This document shows positions 1-11,720 of a stretch of DNA of 64,000 bases, in pieces. The DNA is from Ligustrum vulgare (taxonomy: Eukaryota > Streptophyta > Magnoliopsida > Lamiales > Oleaceae), in assembly GCA_963555705.1 (NCBI GenBank), contig OY743189.1:6217501-6281500 (forward strand). The letters are read 5' to 3'. The notes beneath the pieces were generated by a model. It saw nothing but the letters and a program-made list of their open reading frames with translations, was not told the DNA's origin and ran no database searches. The position numbers and the translations under genes are program-made. The first letter of the stretch is position 1. Each line of letters opens with the position of its first letter.

Positions 1-480
1 TTCTTCAATCCTAGAAAAACCTTTTCACAATTTCCAGTCCATAAAATTTTAGCATTCTTTTCTAGTAAGACTGGTCAATTGAAGAGCAAGTGTAGAAAAT
101 TCCTCAAGAAGACGACTATAACAACCTACTAAGCCAAGAAAACATCATATTTCAGTCACATTAGTAGGTCTTTCTAATTTCACAATTGCTTCTATTTTCT
201 TCGTGTGTCTACACAAATTCCCTCTACTAATATAATATGTCCAAAAAAATATTACTCCGTTGAGCAAAAAATCACATTTACTAAATTTAGCATATAATTT
301 CTTGTCTTGCAAAGTCTGGAAAATGAATCTGAGATGCTGTATGTGCTCATTATGATCTTTAGAATTCACTAATATGTCATCAATGAATATAATCGCAAAT
401 CTATCTAAGTGTGAGAAAAATATTCTTTTCATCAGATCCACAAATGCTACTGGAGTATTGGTCAACCCAAACGACATCAG
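1..480 (-). pseudogene. Ty3/gypsy reverse transcriptase relic
   Basis: Read on the minus strand this is the palm and thumb part of a gypsy reverse transcriptase: a MSFGLTN block, then FIDDIL (the YxDD-type catalytic motif), KLYAKFSKCDF, and past an in-frame TGA near 142 the FLGLVGCYSRLLEEFS block that normally follows it. The element runs off the window at position 1. The TGA, and a normally conserved GHxIS block that here reads WTYYIS, show it is dead. The minus-strand reading upstream of about 480 no longer matches reverse transcriptase, so the fragment is broken there. Known: this enzyme copies element RNA in virus-like particles. Sure of the family, not of the lineage. Confidence 0.85.
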
Positions 481-594
481 ACTAATTACATGATTGATCA
501 CTAAACTTAGTTTGAATTTTTCAGGGGGATCACCGAACTTCAAAAGTTTCACCATTAGTCACTGAACTTTACAAAACGTAATCTCATCGATCAC

Positions 595-826
595 TAGTGT
601 GTTTGATTGGAAAGATGGAAATGAGTGATAAGAAAATATTTTCCAAGGAATTGATTTTTCGGAAAATTATTTCATGGAAAATATTAATTGGAAGTGTTTG
701 ATTAGTTTAATTTTCTAGGTGGAAAAGTAGGGAATTTTTCAAGTTTTGTTATTTGATTGACATTATTTTTCAGGGCAAATAAAGTAAAATTTAGCTATTT
801 TAATCAATTTTTTAGCATATTTGAAC

Positions 827-865
<39 letters not shown>

Positions 866-1135
866 TTAATTTTTCAAAAAAAAAAAAAAAAAGAGTCAAT
901 TTACAACAACAAAAGTGATTAAACGTAATGAAAATCTATTTGCCATCTTGCAAGGCAAATGAAAATCCCTGTAATTGGTTGGAAATGATTTTCCTCAAAT
1001 GCAAGGCAAGCTGACGCATGAGAGAAGATGGAAAAAAATTTCAGGGCAAAATTTGTCTATAAAACAAGGCGAATTGTGGAGGAAAGAAAATATCTTCTTG
1101 GTTCCATGGAAAATATGGTGGAATCAAACAAGGCC
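595..1135. mobile_element. Degenerate MITE, relative of the 14660-15172 element
   Basis: The body is clearly related to the 513-bp MITE inside the EXO84C gene: both share the stretches TTTAATTTTCTAGG, AATAAAGTAAAATTTAGCTA and AATAATGTTAATTTTT in the same order. The ends still read (G)TGTTTGAT on the left and ATCAAACAAGGCC on the right, an inverted pair, but no target-site duplication survives. It carries no coding capacity. The end type suggests PIF/Harbinger origin, by analogy with the better copy. Confidence 0.65.
829..864. repeat. (AAT)n microsatellite
   Basis: About a dozen AAT units lie inside the MITE relic at a point where the 14660 copy has only three, so this is local expansion after insertion. 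Confidence 0.95.
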
Positions 1136-3150
1136 AAGTGATTAACGAGAAAACTTTTGAGAAGCTCAGTGGTTAATGGGGAAACTTTTGAAGTTTGGTG
1201 TATAACGGGAAACTTTTGAAACTTTAGTTAATAATGTGGAAACTTTTGAAGTTCAGTAACTTCCTTGAAACTTCTCGCAAAGTTTAGTGATCAATCAGTT
1301 AATTAATCCCCATTTTTATCAATTTTCATGTTTCTAGTCTTTTTATTTTTTCTATATCTGTACTCTTACCCTATTATTTTATTTTCTCTAGCATCGTCAA
1401 ACTTAAAAATATGGATAGCTTATCCTGGGGATAATTGAGAATGTGATGACTTCTCTAAGATCAAGAGGTAAACAAGTTACCAAAAAGGAAGTGAAATCAG
1501 CATAAACATCATTACTTGAATTCAGAGGCTTGCACATAGGTAACTCAATATGATTTTGACTCCAAAAATTTGTTACAACCTCTAATTTGGTTAACTCTAG
1601 TAGGTATGTGATAGTTCCATGGGGCTGCTTGAGCTTCTATCATCTTTTGATGTTAAAGAGGATATCAGACAATCTTGTTGGTTACCCGAGCCAAAAAAAT
1701 TATTTGTGCAATCCTTGAACTTTATAAGGAGTTTTAATTAAAACCAAGTTAAGTGTATTCATTAAAGTCTACATCTAATTAGCTTACATTTAATTGTTTT
1801 TGATGTCCTTGAACTTTATTTACAATTACCATTAAGTTGACAACTTTCATGATAATTACAATTAAGTTAAAACTTTATTGTAATTACAATTAAACGAAAA
1901 CTTTTATATTAATTGTAATTAAGTTCCTATACTTTATGGAGCTACGACATGGACCTAATTGGACATATATTATTCAAGCTCCAATAATTAAATCTTGTCT
2001 AGTCAATCCTAAACCACTCAATCTAATTATTAGTCTTTACTTTTCCCACTTAAGGCGAAACACTGAACTCTCGAAATATATAAGATCACAGAAACCAATC
2101 AATTTATAATATTTTTCTCTAACATGTAGTAAATGTATTTTATACTCGTCTGAGATTTGATAATTAGGTATGAACATAAATTTTCGTTTTGCCCCTCTAA
2201 TTATTCTCATTAATTTAAGAACAATTTTCTGAAACAATGATGTGAACAAATCACCGATGTTGAAATTTAGCCATAACTAAACACTGAACTAGAATTTTCA
2301 CTGAATACAGAAAATACTTAAGTAATCGCTCAGTCCTTTTTCAGTGCGGCAATTCTCAACACGAATTCATATTCTTTACTTCGTTAATTCTTAAGGTCTC
2401 AACTCACCGATATATTTGACCAATCAAATTGATCTCACTCATTAGTGAATCAAAGAACAATTAAAGTCATGAAAAGATATACATACACCGTCAAAAGATT
2501 TAGATGAAATACACGACGATCGAGTAGAATTTAATTCTCCGTAAGGATATGCTATAGAATTAAACTCAACACGTGATCCGTTCAATACACTCCAAGAATA
2601 TTAGTGTCACCTTTAACTATTTCCGTGATAAGGACAAATCACAAACTCTAATAGTGAATTGGTCAATAGTACAATTTTTCAATACAAGGAGTCAACCCTT
2701 ATACATTAATTATGAATAAAATATTTATGATCAAAATATAAGTTGTGTCATACTGTACTTCTCAACGCAAGTACAAGATTTATATTATCACAAATGATCG
2801 TAGACATTTTAATTCGCATACTCGATAATTAATAAATACAATAATAAATAAATAAAAATAGAATTTTTTTATTATAAAATATTGTTTTATCACATCAGAA
2901 TATATTATATAGAGATATAACCCAACAATCATAATAGAGTGAACTGTAAAATTAACTAACTTTTAACTAAGGTCGTTTTGCAGTCGTTAATTTGTCACGC
3001 AAATGTTAGACAATAGTTCGTTTCTGAATATTAATAATTATTCAGTACCTTGTTTTAAACATTCATTGATTGATAAAAGTGAAATCTGTCATTTATAAGA
3101 TAATACTTATTTCGGAGTTGATTGCACATTGATAAATACTTTAAAACTTA
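1136..3150. other. Unassigned AT-rich DNA, possible old LTR
   Basis: I see no gene. Between about 1150 and 1290 there are four diverged units built on GAAACTTTTGAA, a small minisatellite-like patch. From about 1990 to 2940 the texture (long AT-rich stretch, no coding, no TE domains) is like a solo LTR, but I found no partner and no clean ends. The 70-residue minus-strand reading at 2037-2249 matches nothing I know. Confidence 0.4.
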
Positions 3151-4765
3151 GAGCATCTCCAATACAACATTGTCAAGATATAAAAAGTTTGCCAAATCAT
3201 CAAAATAAACAAAGTCTAATTTTTTCCTCCTCCAATGCATCAATGTTATGCTGAGGTGGCATAAACATTGTCTAAGTCCATGTCTATATCTAGAAGTCCA
3301 GTTGAACATGCTGACTAGGCAATAATTGAGGGAAAATGCTCCAAATTACGCCAAAACAGATAATTCAGTAACCCACGCCTCATATCCCCCGCCATTTTCT
3401 ACAACACTTTCCTCCATTTCTTCCTCCGATCGGCTGCTGCTCTTGTTCAGATTTTCTCCAAACAACAAATGGAAAAGGAAATTTTTGTAAGATTTCAGTT
3501 CACACTCTTCCCTTTTGGTTCTTTATTTTTCTGCAGATTTACACATTTTGTGTGCCGAGAACTATGAAAGGGGAAGAAAATCTCAGATTTCTCATCTACG
3601 CCACTGCTCATGAACTCAATCTCGATTATAATTTTACCTTTTCAAATTTTATTTCAAGAAGACATGGGTGTCAATACAGCTCCGAGTATGTATCTTCTCT
3701 TCTCACCGTTTTTTATTTTTATTTTTTATTTTTTTGTTACAGCTACAGCAGATGACACACGACATTCTTACGGATATATAATTTCATTTTCACTTTGTAA
3801 GTGCTTATTTTTCATTTTTTTATGAAATGGGTATTGCAGTTTTGTAGAAATTCTAATTTTGTTAGGAAATGGGTATTACGGATATGTAATGCTTTTCTCC
3901 ATTTGTCAACAGAATATTTCTTCTTTCATGATGAGAAGGGAATGCAATGCATCATAGGTTGTTTGTGTGGTTTAATTTTAAGTATCTTTGCATTGGTTCA
4001 TTTTGGATGTCATATCCAAGTTTTTTTTTTCCCTACAAAGCTTAAGGTATGTTCTAGGATAGCTTCTCTGTATTTTTTCGAACTTTGGTATTCTCCTTCA
4101 ACGTAACAACAAGGTATATCTTTATTTTCCATTCAATTAGACTTTACTTGCAAAATATGGCTGGTAAATTAATTTTTGATTGATGAACTGAAATATATAC
4201 AAGTAGAAAATCATTTCTATGTTAGACTTTTTGGGATTGGTTAATTATTTTAACATGTGACCGTCGTTCCTAGTTTTTCTCAAAAAGAAGAAGCATGTAT
4301 TTTTTATTTTTTGATGTTTGCTTTAAGAAATTGTGTTCTGTGAAAGGGGTATTCCTTTGAATGTGATGTACTGCATTTATTAATCATGTAATAAAGCCTA
4401 TAATAAAACATGCCACATGGAGTAATAAAATGGTGAAATTTTGAGAAATCTACTTCTAGCAGAGTAATAGATTTACATTATTTGCGCTATAGTAAAATTC
4501 TTGGGAAAAAAAAAATAGTGATCTGATTCTATTGATTATTTTGTTTCACGAACCAGTTTGATTATAAAAATGATCTCTTTTGTTGAAATTCGTGTTTATA
4601 TTTTAAGCTTTTAATGTTATTTTTTATGCATTTTGTTTCTAAAAGGCTTGAGAATATACTACTGTGATAATAGCTTTGATTCTAAAAAAAGAAAAAAATG
4701 AGTAACAGTTCCTATATCTTATTCAATATATTAATGAATTCTTAACTAGATGTGATGCTTAAATT

Positions 4766-4800
4766 TGCAGTCATGGATTCACAACACTCCAATGAGTTTT
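4766..4800 (+). repeat. Duplicate of the ORF1 exon start
   Basis: TTGCAGTCATGGATTCACAA recurs here, the same acceptor plus start codon that opens ORF1 at 5413-5432. This upstream copy reaches a stop within about ten codons, so it cannot replace the real start. It marks a duplication of the intron-exon junction about 650 bp apart. Confidence 0.8.
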
Positions 4801-4840
4801 GATTGTTCTAGTAAAAAAATCATATATACTGCAATTACTT

Positions 4841-5240
4841 AGTAATGAATAGCTTTTTTAGATTATATGAACATAGCCTATACATATTCTAAATCTTTGC
4901 TGATGACAGATAGAAAATCATAGAAGAATTGAAATATAAATTGAGTAGAGAAATAAGATGAAAAAGGTTAAATACTAGACTCTCTGATTTAGTACAAAAA
5001 CAAAATGGAATGTGGGACTATTCTGGGCTGTGTTTAGGCTAGTAATGAATAGCTTTTTTTAGATTATATGAACATAGCCTATACATATTCTAATTCTTTG
5101 CTGATGACAGATAGAAAGTCACAAAAGAATTGAAATATAGATTGAGTAGAAAAATAAGAGGGAAAAGGTTAAATGCTAGAGTCTCTGATTTGGGATAAAA
5201 ACAAAATGGAATGTGGGACTATTTTGGGCAGCGTTTAGGC
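4841..5240. repeat. 200-bp tandem duplication
   Basis: Two adjacent units of exactly 200 bp begin with AGTAATGAATAGC at 4841 and 5041. They differ by a small number of substitutions and one-base length changes in T-runs. They lie in the ORF1 leader intron of the Pong-like element. Confidence 0.93.
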
Positions 5241-5419
5241 TAGGTTGGGTTTTGTGGACATTTTCATTTTAACAATGATTGAGCTATTTTGCATAAAAAA
5301 AAAAAACATGCATTTCCACCTACGAGCATCTTCAATGGTGGTGTAAGATAGAATTATTTTGCACTCCCTCTGTCACATAAAGATATGCTTGTTTGCCTTT
5401 TTTGTTTTCATTTGCAGTC

Positions 5420-6816
5420 ATGGATTCACAAGACTCCAATAATTTCTCGTGTTCGCAACAACCTTCCAATAATAACATTCCATCTCAACTTACGAACCAA
5501 TATACTCCGTTAAATTTACCGTTTCAGCATGTCTATCACTTTGATCCAACTAGTGGTACTTTTCCTTCCCTTCCTAACCAACATTATGGATCTGGATTTT
5601 TTCAAAATCTTTTGAACACTCCCATTACGCCAACTGGCGGTACTCAAACTCATAGCACAACCAAAGGACCAAAAAAAAAAAGTTAAAGAATCCCAAATAT
5701 TTAATAACCCTCAATCTTCAATTACAAAAAAAGATTGGACTAAAGATCAAGATATTGCACTGACAAAGGCATGGCTACATATTTCTATGGATGCTGACGT
5801 TGGTAACAATCAAAAAAATATAACTATGTGGAGTCGTATTTCACAAGTTTGGAAGGAGAATATGGGAGATGAATGCAACAATGTGAGAAACAACAATAGC
5901 CTGCAATGTCGGTGGGCAAAAATACTAGCCGCAGTTAACAAATTCCATGGATTTTATGAGCGACTAGAAAGACATCCACAAAGTGGTACAAACTTGGAAG
6001 ATATGGTAAGCATGACGTATTTCATTATTAAAGTTTTCGTACTTATTAATTTGTTGATTTTTTTTTCTGTTGTTTAGAGGATGAAAGCGATGCGAATGTA
6101 TGAGGATCTTCACAATGGTAAACCATTCAAATATATTCATTGTTGGGAAATCATGGTAAAGAATCCAAAATGGTGTTCAAAAGAACTTACTAAGACAAAT
6201 GTGTCGAATAGACAAATGTTAGATACTAGCAATTCACCAACAACGGATGAGCCTTCATCTTACTTAGGTGATGATCCTTCAACATGTGAAGGTATTAACT
6301 CTGGTGATGTCATGCGCCCACAAGGAAGGAAAAATTGTAAAGAGAAAAAGAGAAAGATGAATGAGGAAAAAGGCGTGACTGATGCACTGATCAAGTTACA
6401 TTGCACATTAGAAAAGCAAGTTAACACTACTCTGGAGGAAATGGAGATGAAGAGAGAGAAAGATAGGAAGGAATTTGAATTACGGGAACAAGTGATGAAA
6501 AAAGAGATTGAATTAAAAGAGAAATCCCAAAAATTGAAAGAGAGAGCTCAAAGGAGAAAAGAGCAAGAGCACATGATGAACCAAGACTTGAGCAAACTTT
6601 CACCAATAGTGCGAGCTTCCTATGAAATCGCTCAGGCAGCAATATTAAAAGAATGGGAGAATGATGGTCTATTTGGAAATAATATGGTAAGTGGTTGTTA
6701 GTGACTTTATATTTTGTCTTCTATTAAGCTTCAACATTTCTATTACTAATAATTTGTTGTCCTCTTTCTTATTTTTTGTGTTTTGTTTTGTTTTATTTTT
6801 TATACAGGATTTGTAA
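5420..6816 (+). CDS. Pong-like ORF1, Myb/SANT-like DNA-binding protein, frameshifted
   Basis: This is the second protein of Pong/PIF transposons, needed with the transposase and thought to bind DNA through a trihelix-like Myb/SANT domain. The start ATG (5420) follows a splice acceptor directly. Order seen: Asn/Gln-rich N-terminus; a basic patch at an 11-A run (5671-5681) where a one-base slip changes frame; the Myb-like domain with W residues in DWTKDQD, TMWSRISQVW and LQCRWAKI; then, after a 72-base GT-AG intron (6006-6077, phase 0), the PFKYIHCWEIM block and a long charged coiled coil (about 6340-6570). The reading can end at 6701, or splice again (donor 6687, acceptor ending 6807) to a two-codon last exon ending at 6816. 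Apart from the A-run slip nothing is broken. No host gene function is implied. Confidence 0.82.
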
Positions 6817-7549
6817 GATCATACATATGTTTTTTTGATGTGGATGGCAAAAATCACATTGGATAATTGATAGAGAATGGGAAGTGATAGAATCATATGT
6901 TATCATCAACATTTTCCTGAACTCACTAGATCGAACACATTTTTCCATTTGTATTTATTTGCTTTACTTTACAAATGAAACTCCAATTATTTATTTTGGT
7001 AATGAGTTCTTCCAATTTATTTGTAGATTGAACAATAGTTGTTGCTCTCTAATTGTACCTTTTTGAATTTCTTTATTTGCTCGTTTGTATTGGTTCCTCT
7101 GTCAATATATCCAAGAGGTGAAAGTTAGATTGAATTCATGCTTAATACAATTTTTAACAAAGAGATTTGTTGCTAGCGTGTATAGTAGTTTGGTTTTTTT
7201 TCATTTATTTTTAAATCTTTCTCACTTCCAACCATACATCATAATAAAAAAAATATTGAAAACTAGATAGATCACAAGGAAAAAAAAAATATTCAGTACA
7301 ATCACTGGAACCAAAGCTGAAGAACACTATTAGAAATCCCATTTGGAATAGAAGCCTCAGAGCATGTTTACCCAATGACTTAAACTCTCTGCGACAAGTT
7401 TCCTCCACACAATTCAAAGCTTAGGGAGTTAGCATTCTTCTTCTTCCCTATCACGGGGTCTCATTTGTTCACCTGAACGGCCTATGCATATAATGGACTT
7501 AGCAATTCGTACATGGAAATTGCTTTTGTAATAGTTAATGTTGTAAACA
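6817..7549. other. Convergent 3' regions between the two Pong genes
   Basis: This gap separates the ends of ORF1 (plus) and the transposase (minus). It is AT-rich with several T-runs and no coding signal; the small open readings at 6884-7417 are chance. It should hold both 3' UTRs. Confidence 0.6.
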
Positions 7550-8929
7550 TCATTTATCTTGATGACCACCATACAACTCCCACAAGTGATTTATGAGATC
7601 CATCTTTAAATCCTTATGTACCCTTTTGTCTTGTACTTGTTTCGTGCGACTAATCATCCTTGACACAAGAAATGTATAATCATGCTCTGGAATAACATCT
7701 TCAACTTCATGTCCGTTAGGTTGCCAATTTTCAGGATTGATTCCTTGGCTACGCTCACTCTCAATAATCATGTTGTGTAAAATTATACATGTCTTCATTA
7801 TCTTTCCCAAATCCTTTGCATTCCACATACGGGCGGGACCTTTGACAATATGCCACCGACTTTGCAATACTCCAAATGTTCGTTCCACATCCTTTCTTAT
7901 ACTTTCCTGATGCTTGGCAAATAGTTGTTCCTTAATAGAAGATGGCTGAGAAATTGTTTGGATAAGAGTCGCGTATTCAGGGTATATTCCATCTAATAGA
8001 TAATAACCCATATTGTAGTGATGACCTCGTATTACGAATTCACACGGTGGAGCAATATCATTGATTATATCATCAAATAATGGAGATCGGTCTAAAACGG
8101 TAACGTCATTATTAGTACCAGCCATACCAAAAAATGCATGCCAAATCCATAAATCTTGGGAAGCTACGATCTCTAAAATAAGAGTAGGCACTTTTTTAAA
8201 ACCATTAGTATGGGTGCCATGCCAAGCCGTAGGACAATTTTTCCAATGCCAATGCATACAATCTAAACTTCCAAGCATACCTGGAAATCCTCGAGCCTCA
8301 CCTTCTTTTAGCAACCTTACAATATCATCTTTGTTCGGTTTTCTTAAATATTTTTTTTCATAAATTCCTATTATAGCGTCACAAAATTGCTTCAGGCTTT
8401 CAATTGCCGTGCTTTCTCCAATTTGTATATATTCATCAACGAGGTCAGCTGGACAACCATACGCAAGCATGTGTATTGCTGCTAGAACTTTTTGTAACGG
8501 ACTCAATCCAAGCTTACCAACGGCGTCAACCTTTTGCGTAAAGTAATCACTATAACCTTCAAGAGCTTGTAAAATTCGTTTGAATAATTCAATATCCATT
8601 CGAAATCGACGCCGAAAATGCTCCTGCGTGTACTTTGAATCATCACCTTTGAAGTAGTCATTAAGAATTAAATCATTACGCTCTTCTCTATCACGATGAA
8701 TATAACGTCTACCAAGTGTGGAGCCACCGTGAGGACGTTTTCTGTTGCCCAACATTCTAGAAATTGTTGTAGAAATATGAATTGTAGAGGTTTGAACCAT
8801 ATCACGATTTATTTTAGTGGAACAATTATCATCTCCCAATGGCTCAGCTAACAGTTGCTTGGTAAGTGACAGTGAATCGTTGCTTGATGATGAACTATTG
8901 GAATCTGATTCATAACTTGGTGAAGACAT
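7550..8929 (-). CDS. Pong-like DDE transposase (Harbinger family)
   Basis: An unbroken 459-residue reading for a PIF/Harbinger transposase, which cuts and pastes the element in the nucleus. From the chosen start: Ser-rich N-terminus; FRRRFRMDIELF near residue 105; then the nuclease-fold core with the first Asp in GSLDCMHW (about 223), the second in YYLLDGIYPEY (about 313) and the Glu in DVERTFGVLQ (about 349), so the DDE triad is complete; the ILHNMIIE block follows. The length is normal for Pong-type proteins. I start at the MSSPSYESD methionine because a longer reading from 8956 crosses TTTCACAG, a splice acceptor; a donor AAGAG|GTAATC near 9148 would give a leader intron of about 200 bp. 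The neighbour is ORF1, tail to tail. Confidence 0.92.
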   Translation of the reverse strand: MSSPSYESDSNSSSSSNDSLSLTKQLLAEPLGDDNCSTKINRDMVQTSTIHISTTISRMLGNRKRPHGGSTLGRRYIHRDREERNDLILNDYFKGDDSKYTQEHFRRRFRMDIELFKRILQALEGYSDYFTQKVDAVGKLGLSPLQKVLAAIHMLAYGCPADLVDEYIQIGESTAIESLKQFCDAIIGIYEKKYLRKPNKDDIVRLLKEGEARGFPGMLGSLDCMHWHWKNCPTAWHGTHTNGFKKVPTLILEIVASQDLWIWHAFFGMAGTNNDVTVLDRSPLFDDIINDIAPPCEFVIRGHHYNMGYYLLDGIYPEYATLIQTISQPSSIKEQLFAKHQESIRKDVERTFGVLQSRWHIVKGPARMWNAKDLGKIMKTCIILHNMIIESERSQGINPENWQPNGHEVEDVIPEHDYTFLVSRMISRTKQVQDKRVHKDLKMDLINHLWELYGGHQDK

Positions 8930-10279
8930 TATATTTAAACCCAACCTGTGAAACAAATAATGTATAAATTTTCTCTGACATCCAGTTATCTATTACATCA
9001 GATTCCAATAATCAATTTAAATTATTAGATTCAGTGTTTCCAATAATCCGATTGAAAGAATAATTAGATATGTTGATTCCAACATTACCAATAATCCAAT
9101 TAAAATGAACACAAAGATCATAAAAGAAGGAATTTCATAATTGATTACCTCTTGATTTGCCTAGAACTGGAAAATCAATGAATCAGCCGAACAAATTATG
9201 AGTCTTGTTGTTGAATAATCAAGGAAGAAAAATGTTCAAGAATCGGTCAGTTCATCAATTTGAGAAGAAATTAAGAGATGATGGTTTTTTCAAATAATTA
9301 TAATTATTTGGAGATGATGGGATTTTTTTTTGATCTATTCATTTCAAAATTGTTCTATTATTGTGGGCTTTCAAAGGATACTGATATAGCTTTGGAAGAG
9401 GAAAGAACGAAACTTGAGGTGAAGAATAACTGAAATTGATTTCCACAATAATTATAATAGTTTTATTTTAAATAAATAAATGCCACATCAACATTATTAT
9501 TGGGTGATAGACATAATGCATTGGAGATCAATTTTTAGCCACAATGTCTATTTATTAGACATTCATTAGAAGTCCAATTAATTGCTGCCAAGTGTCACCT
9601 TTTTTTTATATTTTCTGTTATTTTATTATTATCTTATAAAAGACAAATTTCACTTGTATCCACCTCAAACCACGTCTATATTTTCTGTTATTTTATTAAC
9701 AAATGACAGTATCTTAATTTTCAAAAAGTATTTCAATAAGAAAAAATTCTATAAAAGCAAAAATATTAATTTAAGAAATATTATGAAACTGTTATACTTA
9801 TAAAGCACTCGAACATTAAAGAAGTTTAAACGGAATCTCAAATAATTGAATACAATAACTTAAAATATTTGAAACTTTTTACAAGTGTCGATTATAATAA
9901 TAAGATTACGTCGTGAAAATCATTTTCTAGAAATAACTTCATTTCGTGGTACCTGATATTCAAAACCGACTAATAAAAATATTGGAGAAAAAACATGTGG
10001 CCGTTCAAATATAAATTTTTGACTTGGTTATGCATCTACAACTTACATGTCGTTATTTAATGCAACATATTGCTATCTAAGGAATTGTCCAACCTCTTAT
10101 TAAATGACTATTTGAAATGTTAATAATCTTGAAATAAATAAACATATGTCTAGTTAGCATAATATATATGGTGTAGACATGTCTTATTGCATATTGAGAC
10201 CTATTGGACTAGCTCATACGTTCAAGACATGTTCACAAGGCAAGCACGAGTGTGTATGACAAATAATCGTTTAGATCGT

Positions 10280-10325
10280 GTTAACATATTAATACAACTC
10301 GAGTTAACATATTAATACAACTCGA
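10280..10325. repeat. 23-bp tandem repeat, two units
   Basis: Two perfect adjacent copies of a unit beginning GTTAACATATTAATACAACT and ending in CGA. Confidence 0.93.
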
Positions 10326-10656
10326 GTAGTCACCGTTTCAGTTAAAAATAATAAAAAAATGGAATCCAAATTTCACATATCGAATTTAGAAGAAACTTTC
10401 ATCAAACCAAAATATAGGATTTTGTACAGTTCATAGCTTCGTGCAACTTAGAAATATGCTTACCTTCACAATTCATTCATGGAATCGCAACATCTGCTTT
10501 GGGAAAGCTTTCTTACACTCGGGTCGATCTATTACCACTCAACGAAAATGTTAATTGATAAAAAATTGTAATTTGACTTCAATGGTTGATTGTGACCGGA
10601 AATCTCTGATTTGGAGAAAATCATAGTTGTAGAGAGATTTTCGAATTGGAGATTTT

Positions 10657-10678
10657 AGAGAGAGAGAGAGAGAGAGAT
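10657..10678. repeat. (GA)n microsatellite
   Basis: About ten GA units in otherwise unassigned sequence. Confidence 0.95.
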
Positions 10679-11150
10679 GAAAGTTGTGTTCAGTGACTAA
10701 TTCAAATTCAAATTGTAATGGCATAATTTTTCATATCACTTTTTAACTACACATATTTTCTCTCTTCAATTTTTAACCACGTCTTACCTAAAAAATCCAA
10801 ATAATACACATTATATATTAAATTCTATTTATTTCAACCGCCAAACGACCCGAAACGTGAGCTGCATAAGAAAAAATCTTTTTTTTTTTAATGGTATGTT
10901 TCCTTTATTTCTGGGGCTAATTTAAAGTTTTAAACTAGTGATTTATCTTACTTTATATTATATTATATTATATATATTATTATATGTATTAATTGTATTT
11001 AGCACCTAACTTTTAAAAGTATTTCACAAGTTTCTTAGTTCTCAAAAATAATTTTTATAGTGTTTGTTGTTTAGTTTCTTCCCTACAAAAATCCTCAACC
11101 AACCCCATACCCCTAAAGCAACTACTCTTCCCACCATCATCCATGATTCC

Positions 11151-11328
11151 ATGATCCAACCAAAGAAAAAGCCATAGCCATTGTACGTGTAATATCTTGC
11201 CTGTATATAATTTTAACTACTTTTACATCACCTCCATTTATGATCCAACCAAGGAAAAAGCCATAGCCTTTGTACGTTTAATATCTCGCCTGTATATACT
11301 TTTAACTACTTTTACATTAAAGATATCT
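11151..11328. repeat. 89-bp tandem duplication
   Basis: ATGATCCAACCAA occurs at 11151 and again at 11240; the two 89-bp units share GAAAAAGCCATAGCC and TTTTAACTACTTTTACAT with a few substitutions. Confidence 0.88.
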
Positions 11329-11423
11329 CGAACCAGGAAAAAAAAGGGGGGACTTTCAAAAAAAATTAAAGGGAAAGGTATATAATTATACAACTAAAAC
11401 TATCTCATTTTAAACCTAACAAA

Positions 11424-11429
<6 letters not shown>

Positions 11430-11476
<47 letters not shown>
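11430..11476. repeat. (AT)n microsatellite
   Basis: Uninterrupted run of about 23 AT units. Confidence 0.97.
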
Positions 11477-11481
<5 letters not shown>

Positions 11482-11720
11482 ATCAGGTGTTAATTAGTAA
11501 TTAATAAATATAATATTATATATAACATAAAAATAATTATTATTCATATATTAAATTAAAACTTATATAATATTAAATGATAAAACACAAATAATGCCTA
11601 ATCCACACCCCGCCCACCTAGCCACCCCGATCCTGACCCCACACCCCTCCTACCGTACCCTAGCCCGCCCAGTCACAGATAGTCACACAAAGTCACAATT
11701 TGATCACATATACAGATTTA

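Larger units (their letters stand above)
3687..5417 (+). other. Probable 5'-UTR intron of Pong ORF1
   Basis: A donor-like GA|GTATGT at 3687 and an acceptor TTTGCAG ending at 5417, three bases before the ORF1 ATG, suggest a long leader intron. The upstream exon would start somewhere in 3370-3550, a CT-rich stretch. The short plus-strand open readings at 3552-4106 fall in this leader and intron and look non-coding. The splice pair is inferred; a transcript would decide it. Confidence 0.5.
3151..9542. mobile_element. Pong-like PIF/Harbinger DNA transposon
   Basis: The left end is GAGCATCTCCAAT preceded by TTA, the three-base target typical of PIF/Harbinger. The right end carries the inverted partner ATTGGAGAT near 9530-9538, but its last bases have changed, so the right boundary is only approximate and no right-hand TTA copy is certain. 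Further in, both sides share an inverted block around CTCCAATGCAT and ATGTTGATGTGGCAT. Inside are the two genes that define Pong-type elements: a Myb/SANT-like ORF1 (plus) and a DDE transposase (minus), placed tail to tail. At about 6.4 kb it is longer than usual, partly because of a 200-bp tandem duplication and a duplicated exon start upstream of ORF1. Confidence 0.88.
9543..11429. other. Gene-free AT-rich DNA
   Basis: No gene, RNA or TE domain is visible. The first 60 bases resemble, in direct orientation, a stretch just inside the left end of the Pong-like element (around 3270-3330: AGAAGTCCA and its surroundings), so some of it may be transposon remnant. Small repeats inside are listed separately. 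Confidence 0.5.

Noticed and set aside
3801..4106. 101-residue plus ORF
   Set aside because: T-rich hydrophobic reading within the Pong ORF1 leader intron; no domain.
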